Part shown: piece by piece, positions 1-11,492 of the stretch
How positions within the stretch are numbered: position 1 is the first letter of the stretch
Layout: each line of letters begins with the position of its first letter
From: Panicum virgatum
Lineage: Eukaryota > Streptophyta > Magnoliopsida > Poales > Poaceae
NCBI RefSeq assembly: GCF_016808335.1
Contig: NC_053146.1
Coordinates: 27,877,495 to 27,941,494, forward strand
Length of the DNA stretch: 64,000 bases
Direction of reading: 5' to 3'
Made by a program: the position numbers and the translations under genes
The notes under the pieces: model-generated
Told to the model about the DNA's origin: nothing
Seen by the model: only the letters and a program-made list of their open reading frames with translations
The model's database searches: none

Positions 1-475
1 CCATGGTTTCACGGACAAGCGAGCGAGTTCTTGCTCTTAGGACTGTGTTGGCAGCAATAGCATTGCGGGTTTTCCTTTTACCACGGGGAACAAATCTTGT
101 GCATGTAATTTCCCATCCAGTCAAGTCCATATTGCTTGAGCCATGCTTGGGGGTCAGACACTTTACTTGGTCATCCTTAAGTTTCATCGGAAGTTGTGAT
201 GGCGGCATTAGGGAGTCCGAGTGAACATCCTTTATTTCTTGTGTCTCTTCATGGAGCTCTTGATAGTCTGCAACTGGAAATTGGTGGACCTTGTGCCCAT
301 CTAGTTGAAAGTGTTGTTGCTACAGAAAATGAGAAATCGCTTGCTGTCCCTGAACAAGTTGTCGAAGCAACTCATTTTGGGTGGCAAGTAATTCCTCATG
401 GCCGGGTGGTGGTGGCTGCGATCCGCTACCACTGGCACCGAAATTATCTAGAGTACTATGGATTGCTCTTACCAT
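1..475 (-). pseudogene. gag N-terminal fragment of element A
   Basis: ATG at 475 on the minus strand opens a frame beginning MVRAIHSTLDNF, followed by a glycine/serine stretch, PPPP and the motif EELLATQNELLRQLVQ. That glutamine-rich N-terminus is typical of grass Ty3/gypsy gag. The frame meets one TAG at 322-320 and is otherwise open to the window edge. Gag would form the cytoplasmic virus-like particle that packages element RNA. The start is chosen because element B has a similar gag start (ATG at 42844, then PPPP and an EILRQLVQ motif) after a leader of similar sequence. The capsid and zinc-knuckle parts lie outside the window. The TAG makes this copy probably non-functional. Confidence 0.72.
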
Positions 476-2660
476 CTGAAATATATGAGTTCAAGCATCA
501 GCGATATGATTCGTATAGCTCCCAAGATGCAATGAACAAGTGTGCAACACAATAGAACACACAAATGCTGTGTAACCAGTTTGTGCAGCGTTAGTCGTTA
601 CAAAGAAATTCGTAACTTTCTTTTGGTTCATTGAAACTTTCTGAAATTTTGACAGAAACTAAATAATTTCACGTGCTACAGCTTTGGTAGTCAACTCAGA
701 AGCCAATTTTAAGAGTAAGATGGTCGAAAAATTCCATTACTACACCTCTGGTTTTCTAGACAGAGTCTCTGTATTTAGGGCATAACTCCTGCTATATACA
801 TCTAATGAAGTTTAAATTTTGTAGGCATGTATCTTAGGAAATTTGGAACAACTTTGGTATTCAACACAAGGCTAAAACAATGGTTAAGATGGTTGAAATA
901 TTCAGTCTTTGCTTCTCTGTTCTGGCTGTTTTTCAGCAGGTCGGCAATAGTGTTTCGCCTATAGCTCGGAGTATACTAGCTTCATGGATTTGAAAATTTG
1001 TGAGAACCTAGATCGTGAAATTTGTGACCACTTGGTTATTCAACTCACATCCAAGAAAAGTCATCTACAAGGGTGAAAATTTCAGCAATATCCCGTGGGG
1101 TTTAGACTAGACAATGAGAGTTCAATTGTTCCGGAAGCAACCTTAGAGTTTCATAACTCGAAATTTTAGGGGTCCAAAAATTTTTGAAATTTTTCTAGGA
1201 CGTGTATTAAGTAATTGTGCACAACTTTTCTAGTCAAGTATAAGTCTAATTAAAACCTTATGATGGTCTTTTCCTTAAAAGTTTTCCTCACTGGATGTCC
1301 AGGAAATTCAGCAAACAGAGAGCTAGTGTTTTGTTCACCAGGGACAATCTACTTGGCATAAAATTCTCAAACTTTTACAGAAGATGCCCAAGGTAGTGTG
1401 GAACATTTCAACTAGTCAACACTATGGCCAGTTCAGAACCTAACAAGGTGATATGCTCAAGGTTTGGAAGTCATGTGAAACCAGCAAACAGATTGTCCAA
1501 AGAAAGAGTAATTTGACCATATCTACCAAACCACTGGACAAAGATAATTCAAAATTTTACAGTTAGTTCTTCATCAAGTTACCTACGACTTTCTTGTTGA
1601 ACGATTTTTCAGATAAGCATCTTAAGGTGGTCGAAAAATTCAGTTTAGGCAGACTACTCTGAGTGGACAGATTTGGAGAAGGTTATTATAAATTTAAAAA
1701 CACTAAGGTGGGAATCTTGAAAAATTCTCATATTTTTACAGAAGCTTGGAATTTTGTGTAGCTACATTTCACCTTATAGACCAAACTCATTTTGAGATAA
1801 TATTCATATTTTCAAAATTCGAGGAATCCAGAATTCCAGATTTTTACAGATTACCTAGATGATCCTTAATGATGGATTTGTAACCTTTTTGATTGGGATT
1901 TCTTTTAAACATTTCTTTGCTAAAGGTTTAGGGATGAATGCAGAACCTATCCGTCCTCACCAAGGAAAAGAATTGCCAAGTAACCTTGGTCTTACGTGGT
2001 TAGCTTCAGTGGCATACATAATACGTCTCTCGCTATATAGCTACTCGATATAGATATCTAGCCTAGGATTCGATTTCGAGTTAGCGTACCTGCAGAAGAT
2101 TTACAGTATATAAAATGAACCTTTCGTGCCAGCACTCACGAAAGCGTTCCCATACATTACCGATCACTATAGAACTGGCATCCATACAATTCCCGCCGTA
2201 TGGACAACGTTAAGCATACGTCATAGAAACAACGTATTGACTGAGTACCGTCTTTGACGGGGAATTGAATTCCAATTTCGAACCATTACTCCCCATATAA
2301 TCAACCGAAGTTGGTATATGGGCAGCAACTCAAGTAGGCCACTGCTTGAGCTCCAGCGTTCGGCTCGCATCACCGACGGGAAGGTCAGACTCCCTCAGCT
2401 GACTGAGTAAGCATACCTCCGCGGCGATGTGTCGATACAGAATTTAAATTGCGGAATTTAAATACTGGAAAGTAATGTGCTGGAAGTTAGGCATACAATA
2501 TAAGCCACCTGATTATACCCATAAGATCCCCTAGGGCTTTACGTTCTAGACTTGTCCTTGGAGATCCTAAACTCTTTCAAAAACTTTAGTAGATTTGAAA
2601 TCAAGTTTTAATTTGTTGTTTTGAAAACCGAGGCTGTCATCTCTAGTAGGCTGTCTGCGA
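476..2660 (-). other. Untranslated leader of element A
   Basis: About 2.2 kb of AT-rich, non-coding sequence lies between the primer-binding site and gag. It contains recurring phrases such as 'acaactttggtattcaac' and 'cctctggtttt' that also occur in the leader of element B (42845-43390), so it is family sequence and not random DNA. No convincing open frame was found on either strand. Confidence 0.7.
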
Positions 2661-2672
2661 GCTCTGATGCCA
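2661..2672 (-). promoter_or_regulatory. Primer-binding site of element A (initiator-Met tRNA type)
   Basis: The minus strand reads TGGCATCAGAGC two bases inside the LTR end. This differs by one base from TGGTATCAGAGC, the usual plant site for the 3' end of initiator methionine tRNA, which primes minus-strand DNA synthesis. The intact version is present in F1 at 23852. Confidence 0.85.
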
Positions 2673-4020
2673 GCTGTGGCGGAACCACCCAAAACTACTG
2701 GGCCCGGGTGCACTGATCATTGTTGCTAAGCAACTCTGACCCAAATTTGGCACTCACCGGTAGTTCCTCGAGTGAAGCCTCGATAAAAGCCATGCTATTC
2801 CAGGATCAGCAAAAAACACTCACACGAAGGTGAGCCCAGAGATTACAACACAGGACATTTCTTACATCTCAGAGTGATTGCAGCGAAAGAGAAATTTATT
2901 ACAAACCATGTTCAGAGTAGCAAAGTATTACAGAATTCCAAACTACACAAATTATTCAAGTGTCATAGTCTCAGCGGAAGCAATAAAACATCTAACGAAA
3001 GGAAGTGACGTATCGATAAAGCCCGTACGAAAGCGTCACTCAGCGGGAGGGTGGTCAGCACCGGCTGAAGGACCATCCCACTCAACAGACCATCCCGGAG
3101 GCAAAGTACACGGCCAAGTAAGACTCACGAACAGATCTTCAAAGTTAGTACCTGAAAAACAGTGCCACAAGCAAGGTTGAGTATACTAATACTCAGCAAG
3201 ACTGACCCATCACCGGATATAACATAGTCCGATAACTAGACATGCAAAGTCTTTTTGGTTGGTGGGGTTTGTTTTGCCAAAAACGCCACTAAATGTTGAT
3301 CCTTATTTTCAGGTTTTATTTAGCCATCTTCCAGTTGGATTAACCATTCTAAGTTTGCATCTAACTCTACACAAACATGGTAGAGCAACCATTTAATCAA
3401 CCAGCAGTATTATCATCATCATGTTCCACTTATTACTCTGTGTGACCGAAAACATTAAGCAATCTCATGCCGTGAGAGGCGGATGATTCTGAATCGAATT
3501 TCAACCTGGCCAGGGGAACCTAGACCACACGTATGGGAACCAAGTCACCCACACAACATTTCCCCTTTCTTTCCAGTCCGTGGATCTGGCACACCCTCCC
3601 CGACTACAGAGCCCGACGTCTCTGCACCCGTACGTCCGGACAAAAAAAAATAAACCTACTTCTACCAAGAGGGTGCGAGATCATTCCACTCGCTGGTCCA
3701 ATCAGGTACTTAAGCTTACCGATTACCTTATTTCTCAGCATGTGGCTAGTACTTTCAAACGCTTAACGAAATGAGCCACACCCCGCGACCTTAACCATTT
3801 TTTACTACACCAGCGGGGTATCACAACTACACAACCCCACCCGTTGTCCTTATATTTTAGCAGGAATTTAAAGTCTGTAAAAATTCCTATATGCTCGCGA
3901 GAGATAGGAAACCTCTCGACTTTTACCGTACCTAGTTAGCGGGGCAACTAGTCGAGAAAAAGATCCGTATAACAAGCATAGGTATATAAGGATCATGCAC
4001 CTAAGGTTTTCGATCAACTC

Positions 4021-4278
4021 CTAGAAAACATAAATGCAGAATAAAATTATTACAACATACACAAATAGTAAGATGAATATAATGCGTAAAATAATGGGAT
4101 TATGCACCGGGGCTTGCCTTCTTGGGCACTGTTCAAAAGTAGCCTTGGGCTCTTCCGAACATTGGTTCGGGTCTTGATTCAAGTCAGTATAATTAAGAGA
4201 GACACTCTCCGGAGTGGTAGTATTCGCAGGCACCAACTCGTAATCACCGTCGAGTAGATTTACTGTTTTTATATGCAT
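4021..4278 (-). CDS. Small ORF inside the LTR of A, conserved in the LTR of C
   Basis: An 85-codon frame starts MHIKTVNLLDGDYELVP and contains NQCSEEPKA, then ends in a hydrophobic isoleucine/valine-rich tail of about 25 residues that could be a membrane segment. The LTR of element C carries the same frame at 49551-49767 with YELVP and NQSSEGPKA; exactly 30 residues separate YELVP from the end of the PKA block in both, with no gap. The surrounding LTR DNA is much less alignable. This suggests, but does not prove, selection on the peptide. It resembles no family I know, and no function is assigned. It lies downstream of the LTR TATA box (6303-6310) on the same strand, so it could be translated from a spliced or leaky LTR transcript. 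Confidence 0.4.
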   Translation of the reverse strand: MHIKTVNLLDGDYELVPANTTTPESVSLNYTDLNQDPNQCSEEPKATFEQCPRRQAPVHNPIILRIIFILLFVYVVIILFCIYVF

Positions 4279-6302
4279 GCAGAAATGATATTGTTACAAC
4301 ATGATATAAACATATTTCTTTCCTTCACTATAAAGTTGTAGTCCGATATAGCATGTGTTTGTTGTGGTGGTCTTAGTTAACTTTATTTTCTGGGCAATCG
4401 TTTATAGAGTAGTTCTTAAATTCACTTTACTTCATAAAAGAGCTGTGTGGTTTGGTTTTCATTTTTATCATTAAAACATAGCATACTTTCACTATTTCAT
4501 AGCAACCAATTTACTCATGAGCTAGAGATGAAAAACTAAAGTAACACAGATCCCAAACTTTAACATCTATGGTATAAAATTCAGCATCTAACCATAAAGC
4601 AATTTACCATAACTATTCATGTAAGTAGATTACTCTAGTTGCTTCACCTTTTTGCACAGAACGTCTTACATAGGTTCTGGTGCTACAAATTTTTCGGGAG
4701 AAACTTCACAGCATCTACTCAGTATTGTAATGTTTCCAAATTTTATATACTTATACATCAGAGGTGATAAAATGAATAAATTTAGCAAGCTATTAAATAA
4801 GATTAATTCTACAGAGAGTTATACTAGGGGTATGGTTCTCAAATTTTTACCAGAGCCTAGTCATGGACTAAAAATGCTTCAGTAAAATTTTCAGGTATTA
4901 TTTCTGGAAGATGAATTACTCATGCATTTAAACTAGATATGAATATGCATATTCATTTAGACTTTAATATGGACAGTACTGCGTGTGAAACTTTTACTAT
5001 AGCTAGACCTCATTCAAACTAGTACCCTGTACAAATTTGAAGGCCAAAAATGACAGATTTCTTCCAGAACAAAAATAGCAAAACTAAACATGATATAACA
5101 ATATTTTACATCTACAGTTATGTTCATCACATGAAGCTCAAACTTTACAGACATAAGTATATGACTAAAAGAGAGTTCCACACATATTATTAGATTTTTC
5201 TAAGCAAAGGAAATATTTATCATAATTAAATCTTACTTAACATGCATTAAATCAAATATATAGTTAGATAGATCTAAAATTTCTCAAACTTGCTCAATCG
5301 TAAGGTTTTAGGGACATGAATACAAGGAAAAAGTTTCATACATAGAACCTCATTATTTATACCAGAATTAATACATGAGCAATACTAGTATATTTAGGAA
5401 TCTTGGAACTTTGACCTAGTTAATTGTGTCACAAGTCATTCAAATTTTTACCAGGTACTAGAAACATTGCAATAGATCACCTAGCCAAAAACCAACTATG
5501 GTTACTGAGCACAACACCAATAACAAACATAGCCCATTTAATCTAATCTTTTTCGTAGATTAAAAAAAAAGAAAAATATGAACTGTGACTGTAATAAAAG
5601 TTGTCGTTCTTGTTCTAAGGATTCCAGAACATTTTAGTTTGCATTTTTCTGATTTTTATACGATTTTCTAGGCATTTTTGAAGTTTGCTGTTTTGAGTTC
5701 ATTTGCAACTTTTCATTTGGACCCCTGAAACTTTTGTTTCTTCTCCAGGGAGGTCCCTAGCGGAAGTCACAGAACAGAGGAGGGTTTGGCGCGGCGGTTC
5801 CCGGCAAGGAGGCTCATCGGCGGTGAGGGGAAAGTGGGGGAAAAGGGAGAGGGGTTCACGGCGCACCTAATGGTGGTCTTGGCTCGCCGGGAGGTGGACG
5901 GGGGAGGCAGTTCCACGGCGGAGCAGGAATGGCGGCCGTGGGAGCTCGGCTCCGGCGAACTTCGGTGAGGTAGGGAAGGGGATATTGGGCTTGGGAGCAC
6001 CAGCGTTACGAGAAGAATCTATTCCGGTGCCCAGCTTGTGCAGAGGATGGCCGGCGGTAAGGGCTCCACGGCGAGCTCCTACGGCCGATGGCCATGGCGG
6101 GCGGCGGCGGGTCTGGAGGCGTTCCAGTGAGGGAGGGTGGTGATGTAGGGGTGCGTGAGCTTCAGGAGGTGGAGGAGAAGGTGATGGCGTGCTCGGATTA
6201 GGCAATGGGGGCACGGAACGGTGGCTTCCCGGTGAGCCGAGCTTTGCTCGCCGGCAATGGTCTGGGCGTGCTGTCGCGCGTGCAGGGGGGAGCCCTACCC
6301 CT

Positions 6303-6310
6303 TTTTTATA
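6303..6310 (-). promoter_or_regulatory. TATA box of the LTR of A
   Basis: The minus strand reads CTATAAAAAAGGGG within the GC-rich block. In the related LTR of B the equivalent block has TATAAATA at 37682-37689. Transcription would start roughly 30 bp downstream, placing most of the LTR, including the small ORF, in the transcript. Confidence 0.55.
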
Positions 6311-7557
6311 GGCGCAGGCAGAGGGAGGAGAGCGAACTGGGGAGAGTGAGCTGGGGAAGGGCAACTGGGATGGCGTGGGCGCATGGCCAGGGAACGGCGA
6401 CGACCGTCGACGTCGTGGCGAGCAGGGGCGCGTGCGGGGGGTGCGTGGCAGCTCGACGCGGAGCCAGGGTGAAGCGGGCTGGGGGAGCTCGTGCTGGGGG
6501 AGGTGCGGAGCTAGTAGGGCGTGGCGCATGGCTGGCCAGGTGGCGCCGGCGGCGTACGGCGTCGCCGTTGACACGGTGCAGGGAAGCTAGAGGTAGGAGA
6601 AACGGTCAGTAGCAGTTTTGTAATTTTCTCGAAATCTAAAAACCTGTTCTGTAAATTCAATTTTCTCCTTCTTCTTGTCTCCAAATGAAAAGGTGTTGAA
6701 TACCACTTTTTCTCAGTTTTTCGAGATCTACAACTTTTGTGTTATGCACTTTTTCATTCGAGCAATGGTTTGAGAGTTATTTAATTATTTCAAAAACTTC
6801 CATCTAAAGTACGTATCATTTCATGTGAATTTTGGCACTTTTACTCCTAGGCTTCAACTAGGTTTTTGTTTAACATGACATGGTGAATATGTATATTCAT
6901 TTTCCTATGCATAAGTGCATTGGTTTGAAAGTTATTTTTAACTTCCTTATTACTAGAAATTGAACTCCTGTTTATTTGAATGTTTAAATCTTGAATTTGC
7001 CAAAAAGTCTTTTAAATTAAACTATGTGTCACAAAAATATGAGTGTGTCTTTATTCTACATTTTTATGACAAGTTGAGCATGAAAGTTTCAAGAATATTA
7101 AAGGAACAAGTTTTATATCCACACATACTCATATACAAGGATGCGTTAGTGTTTTGTATAAATCTTTGTTATCATGAGCCAATGGAATGTTTATCCTTTT
7201 GTTCGAGTTTTTATTTTGTTTAAACTAGTAGCTCTTCATAAATCAAAGAATGGTTCCATTAATCATTTCATGTGATGTTTTTCCAGTTTGAATTTGATTA
7301 GCATAGAAAGTTTATCGATCATTATGAAAGGTGTATTTTATTGCCTTGTTACCACACATGTCAAGTCAAGTTTAAAAGGGTACCAATTATTGTTTTTCAT
7401 ACACACTGCACTCAAACACATGCACACATACATTTACACACGAGTTTGGAAGAACTAGACATAGGGTTCTTATTTAAGTTTTCTTAGCTCATTTGTGTGT
7501 GAAGTTATGTTAATTTCCTGGCTTTCGTTAAACTGACACCAGAGGTGTCACACCACC

Positions 7558-8855
7558 ATACCTGTACAGGGTTTGTATGGATGGATTATTGAGGAGATGT
7601 GCCCCTACAATAGAAGGGGTATAGATCATAGAGAAATGCCATATTGCAGCATATGGAGGCCACTTTGGAGCTTTAGAGAACACAAGCAAAATTTTGGCAA
7701 AGTGGTTTCTTCTGGCCCACAATGTATGAAGACACCAGAGAATTTATTCGAAGGTGCCGAAGATGCCAGTTGCAGGGAGACATCACTGCTCGCAATGCAA
7801 TGCCCCTCACATACAATCTCCAAGTTGAACTGTTCGATGTCTGGGGTATTGACTTCATGGGGCCATTCCTAAAGTCCCATGATTGTGAGTACATCCTGGT
7901 TGATGTGGACTACGTCTCCAAATGGGTGGAGGCATTACCCTGTCGAGCTGCAGATGCCAAGCATGCGAGGAAGATGTTTCATGAAATCATCTTCCCTCGT
8001 TTTGGAACACCAAGGATGGTTATAAGTGACGGGGGGTCCCATTTCGTTGACAAGACCTTCCGCCGCTTCATAAAAGAACTCGGCGCAAGACACAACATCG
8101 CTACATCCTACCACCCTCAGACCAGTGGACAGGCAGAAACTTCTAACAAGCAAATCAAGAGTATTCTGCAGAAAATGGTGAACGAGATGGGTAAAGGATG
8201 GAAGAATATGCTACCTGATGCACTTTGGGCATATAGAACAGCATATAAGACCTCCATCGGCATGTCACCATATCAACTGGTCTACGGGAAGACGTGTCAT
8301 CTCCTAGTTGAGCTTGAGCACAGGGCCCACTGGGCCATTAAGAAATGGGATATGGACTACAAACTCGCTGGGAGGAATAGACAAATGCAGCTGGCAGAGC
8401 TAGAGGAATGGAGAGAGAAGGCGTACCATAGTGCCAAGATATACAAGGACCGTACCAAAAGATGGCATGATAAGAGGATCAAGACCAAGGAGTTCAAGCT
8501 AGGTGACAAGGTATTAATGTTTAATTCCAGGATAAAACTCTTTGGAGAAGGAAAACTTCACAGCAAATGGAAGGGCCCGTACACTGTCGTCAACACATCT
8601 TCTCATGGGGCAATCACACTACAGGATAATGACGGTGAGTACTTCAAGGTAAATGGCCATCGGCTTAAACTTTTCCATGAACCCTTTCAGCCCGGTGAAG
8701 TTTTCGATGAAATTAAGTTAGTAGATTTCAATTCTACACATCTTCTCCATAGAAATAAAGCCCATGCACCCCCTGATCACCTAGCCCATGACCTTAGAAG
8801 CCCACACAAAGAAATTGAGGCCCAGTTGAGCCCAGAGGGGGGCGGCCGAACCTAG
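7558..8855 (+). pseudogene. Integrase of E1 (C-terminal part of pol)
   Basis: Integrase inserts element cDNA into the genome. From the methionine at 7722 the frame is open for 377 residues. The zinc-finger cysteines appear at CRRC; the catalytic triad is D44 (GIDFMGPF), D103 (ISDGGSHF) and E139 (SGQAETSN), with the canonical 35 residues between the last two. A GPY-like C-terminal module follows ([10 protein letters not shown]). The upstream zinc-finger half (RRCAPTIEG, then GGHFGA) is readable at 7585-7680 but is broken by a TAG near 7624 and a one-base shift near 7676; the methionine at 7722 is therefore internal and not a real start. Reverse transcriptase and RNase H are absent because element A is inserted immediately upstream. 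The family is clear; the copy is dead as a polyprotein. Confidence 0.9.
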
Positions 8856-9077
8856 GGGTCGGCTGGCCCCACCTCGTGGCCGTTAGTGCTGAATGTTTGA
8901 ATTTGAACTCTCCAACGTCCCTTTTCGTGTTTCCTTGTGTGGAGACACCAAACTTCAAAAGGTTTGGCACCATTTTGATCCTCTCTTCCCTTTAAATTCA
9001 TCTCCTCTCCTCTCCTTCTCCTCATTCACCCAAGATCCAAGCACTCCACCTCTTCCCACCTGCAAAGCACCATCTCC

Positions 9078-9952
9078 ATGGCCGGAAAGTCGATCGTCCC
9101 GTTCGTTGGGTCCGAGTCCACGTACGGACTCAACGGCGAGCCGTCTCCCACCAACCAAGCTTTAGCAAGCCCTGCAGGGGAAGAAGAGGCAATGCACATT
9201 GCCACAACACCGCTGGCGATCATGTCAGCATCTAGGAGGAAGATAACGCCGAGCGACGCCGAGGAGGGGGCGGCCGACCACCTGGTTCGGCCGAACTAGG
9301 GAGGAGGGCCCTCGGCCTCCCATTCGGCATGGCGCATCGTCAAGAGGGCTACTGCCCAGAGGGGCAAGGGAAGGCGCCCAGGTACTATGCCGAGGCCAAC
9401 GACGGGAGAACTTCGCCCAAAGGATGTCGTCGTTCACCTCTTCGCCGACCCGATGCCTCCGATGCCCATGGAAGAGGGAATGCAGCATGCTTACACCGTG
9501 AGGAACAAAAGCGGCAATGTAGTTAGCCACCATTACACCACCTCTCTCACCCCCATTAGCGACGATTCTCCAAAGTGTTTTAGGGTCGTAGGAGTCCGGA
9601 CTCCCGGAGGGGGTACGATAATGGCCTCTTTCCCGCGCTATCCCCTAAGGAGAAGGGAGAGGCCGAATCTGTTGCGTCCACCCCTAAAAAGGTGAAGAGG
9701 TACCTAACTCCTCCTCCCATCACACGTCCTGGGGGGCAGTATGAGAGTGAGGACGAGAAGGTCCTAAAGGGGCCCAAGGTCATCCAGCTTCTGAGGACTA
9801 TAGTTGCGTTAAAGAAGGAGAATCAGAAGCAGGGCGACCAACTGGCGGAGTTATCCTTAGAGCTGAAATCGGTCAAAGACAACCTCGATACCCTTCGCCG
9901 TGGCCTCAGCTCCAGGATCTCACGCCTGGAGAAGGGTAAGGACATCGCTTAG
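9078..9952 (+). pseudogene. Third ORF of E1 (coiled-coil protein of unknown role)
   Basis: This gene lies after integrase, where Athila elements carry an extra, env-position gene. It starts MAGKSIVPFVGSES at 9078 and is open except for a TAG at 9297-9299 until about 9640, where a one-base shift moves reading to the frame ending at 9952. The last 60 residues (KENQKQGDQLAELSLELKSV onward) form a clear heptad-repeat coiled coil. No signal peptide or membrane segment is seen, so there is no support for an envelope protein. The ORF is preceded by about 220 bp of UTR-like sequence (8856-9077) containing a GGTCGGC-type motif and a TTTAAA box near 8990, which could be an internal promoter. I do not recognise the protein. 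Confidence 0.5.
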
Positions 9953-11478
9953 GTGTATGCCTCCACCAACCGACAGGGCGCATTTACTTTTCATGTTTAC
10001 TTCTTGAGTTTACCTGTGCATCATGTAATAAGCGCACTTTTCATTCCAATATAATAAAGTTTGAGCTCCCCGGATTCCAATCCGGCAGAGTTCCCTTTTT
10101 ATTTGTGCCATATTTTGTCTTGAGATTTCGTACAGGCACAGAAACAAGTGTGGGGAGGATGCACCTCACAAAAATGCGACACAAAACTGACACGACTAGC
10201 ACGCAAAAGAGGAGGGAGAGAGGGCCCACCTCAGGGGCGGCCGTGCCCATAGGTCGGCCGGCCCCTGGTGAAGACCACTCGACTCCATCTAGCTCCAGAT
10301 CGTTGGTTTGCGTCCCCAAAACCTTAAACATCCCTGCATTCTTTTAAATTAAATGAATTTCTTCGCAGAAAAGTTAAAAAAACTCCTTATGCTTCCAAAG
10401 AATAAAACTTTGCATGCATTTTATTCTTAGCTTTATTTTTAACCTTGTGAATAAATTCCTATAGGGACCCCATGCGTTCTAAGTAATTGACCATTGAGAT
10501 ATGACTTGGTTTGATGGCGCCATGCTCTTCCTTGCAGAAGCACTTGTTTTCCTTTTAAAAAAATTAAAAATAAATATAGCTTGACTCCTCAAATTATCAT
10601 AAATTCCTACCAAAGCCAAAGACAAGTTTTCATGCCCAACTTTCAAATGCTGTTTTCCTCTGCTTTGAGCTTTGTCAAATTCTTCGACCCTTGTTAGAAA
10701 CTTGTCATGCTCTCTTTATCAAGATCACATACACATACTATACTTCCACACTGGGAGATAGTCGCCACATCCAACAACAAAAATAAGAACTCTATGACCT
10801 TGCTCTCCAAAACGACTTGAGCTATGCAAAAAGAAAATAAAAGAAGTCTACCCAAAGAAGGTAGACCACATGCTCAATGAGTATGTAAAAAAAAGAGAAA
10901 GAAAGAAAAGATGCATACCCAAAGAAGGTATGCCGCATGCTTGCAAAGGCATGTCAAAAAAAAGTTGATAGACCGTATTGGAAATAACAAAAGAAAGAGA
11001 GTCATACAAAAGAGTTCATCCTCAAATCACCAGAAATAGTCCAAACACTTGCACATCTTGATTAGACTGTATGACTCGTTTATGCTCGGATCTTGTTTTT
11101 GACTCAGCAATACAAGCAAGGCAAACATGCCCCTCCATTCCTACCCTGAGCCCCACATAAGCCTGAATAAATGGTAGGAGAAGGATGGTAGCATCTTTGC
11201 CTTGGTGAGGATATAAAACAAAAAGAGTGATCCAGAGAGTAATTTGAGGAGCAAGGCTATCTCTTTGTTTTAAAATAAAACATCCAGGTGTTAAGCAGGA
11301 AGAGTTAGGAGCCTGAATTCTGAGTCGTTCCTTTGTTCAATCACCCAAGATTGCATGGTAGCCAGACAAAAATTCACAAGGGCGAGAAGAAGCTTGGAAT
11401 AACTTGTATGCAGGTTGAATTCAAGGAGTAGCATCCACCTTGGTCCTTCAAACTTTACTCGAGGATGAGCAAAGGACT
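9953..11478 (+). other. Non-coding 3' region of E1
   Basis: About 1.5 kb between the third ORF and the polypurine tract. It holds a GGTCGGCC motif at 10230-10265 and a pair of tandem hairpins at 10846-10954. Much of 10740-11480 is alignable with 36060-36840 of E2, so the region is conserved between the two Athila elements. No supported coding frame was found. Confidence 0.7.
10846..10954 (+). other. Tandem double-hairpin units in the 3' region of E1
   Basis: Unit 1: stem GTCTACC (10846-10852) pairs with GGTAGAC (10860-10866) around a 7-base loop; a second hairpin pairs ACATGCTC (10868-10875) with GAGTATGT (10879-10886). Unit 2: GCATACC (10913-10919) pairs with GGTATGC (10927-10933), followed by a GCATGC/GGCATGT hairpin (10935-10954). 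The two units are joined by an A-rich spacer. The loops are identical (CAAAGAA) while the stems differ by paired changes. Confidence 0.7.
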
Positions 11479-11492
11479 AAGTGTGGGGGTGT
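11479..11492 (+). promoter_or_regulatory. Polypurine tract of E1
   Basis: AAGTGTGGGGGTGT directly precedes the 3' LTR start TGTTGACGG at 11493. It primes plus-strand DNA synthesis. The same core, read on the minus strand, precedes the G1 LTR (54962-54979). Confidence 0.8.

Larger units (their letters stand above)
1..7552 (-). mobile_element. Element A: Tekay-like Ty3/gypsy retrotransposon, 5' part only
   Basis: Read on the minus strand it holds, in order, a 5' LTR (7552 to 2675), a primer-binding site (2672-2661), a 2.2-kb leader and the start of gag (from 475), which runs off the left edge. The LTR starts TGTGACACCTCTGG and ends CCGCCACA, giving TG...CA termini. It interrupts the integrase gene of E1 at 7552/7553, so it is younger than E1. 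The target-site duplication should be CCACC (7553-7557), with its partner beyond the left edge. Leader and LTR resemble those of element B, and the LTR resembles that of element C, so A, B and C form one family. Assignment to Tekay rests on B, whose pol ends in a chromodomain. Confidence 0.85.
2675..7552 (-). repeat. 5' LTR of element A (4878 bp)
   Basis: The LTR is unusually long at 4.9 kb. On the minus strand it starts TGTGACACC at 7552 and ends CCACA at 2675, just before the primer-binding site. A GC-rich block at 5770-6600 holds the TATA box. The segment at 2820-3180 carries the motif 'gagtatactaatactcagcaagg', which recurs in inverse orientation in element C at 50630-50660. The block at 6640-6800 matches 37980-38130 in the LTR of B, and 5340-5460 matches 36900-37020. 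Apart from a small ORF at 4021-4278, no coding sequence is supported; the long proline/arginine-rich frames in the GC-rich block are compositional. Confidence 0.85.

Noticed and set aside
5867..6574. 235-codon minus-strand Pro/Arg-rich frame
   Set aside because: In the GC-rich promoter block of the LTR of A; the equivalent blocks in B and C do not preserve the frame.
8893..9165. Small frame between integrase and third ORF of E1
   Set aside because: Sequence is UTR-like with CT-rich stretches and a TATA-like box; no similarity to the E2 region at protein level.
9078..9952. Envelope gene in E1
   Set aside because: No signal peptide, transmembrane segment or cleavage motif; only a coiled coil.
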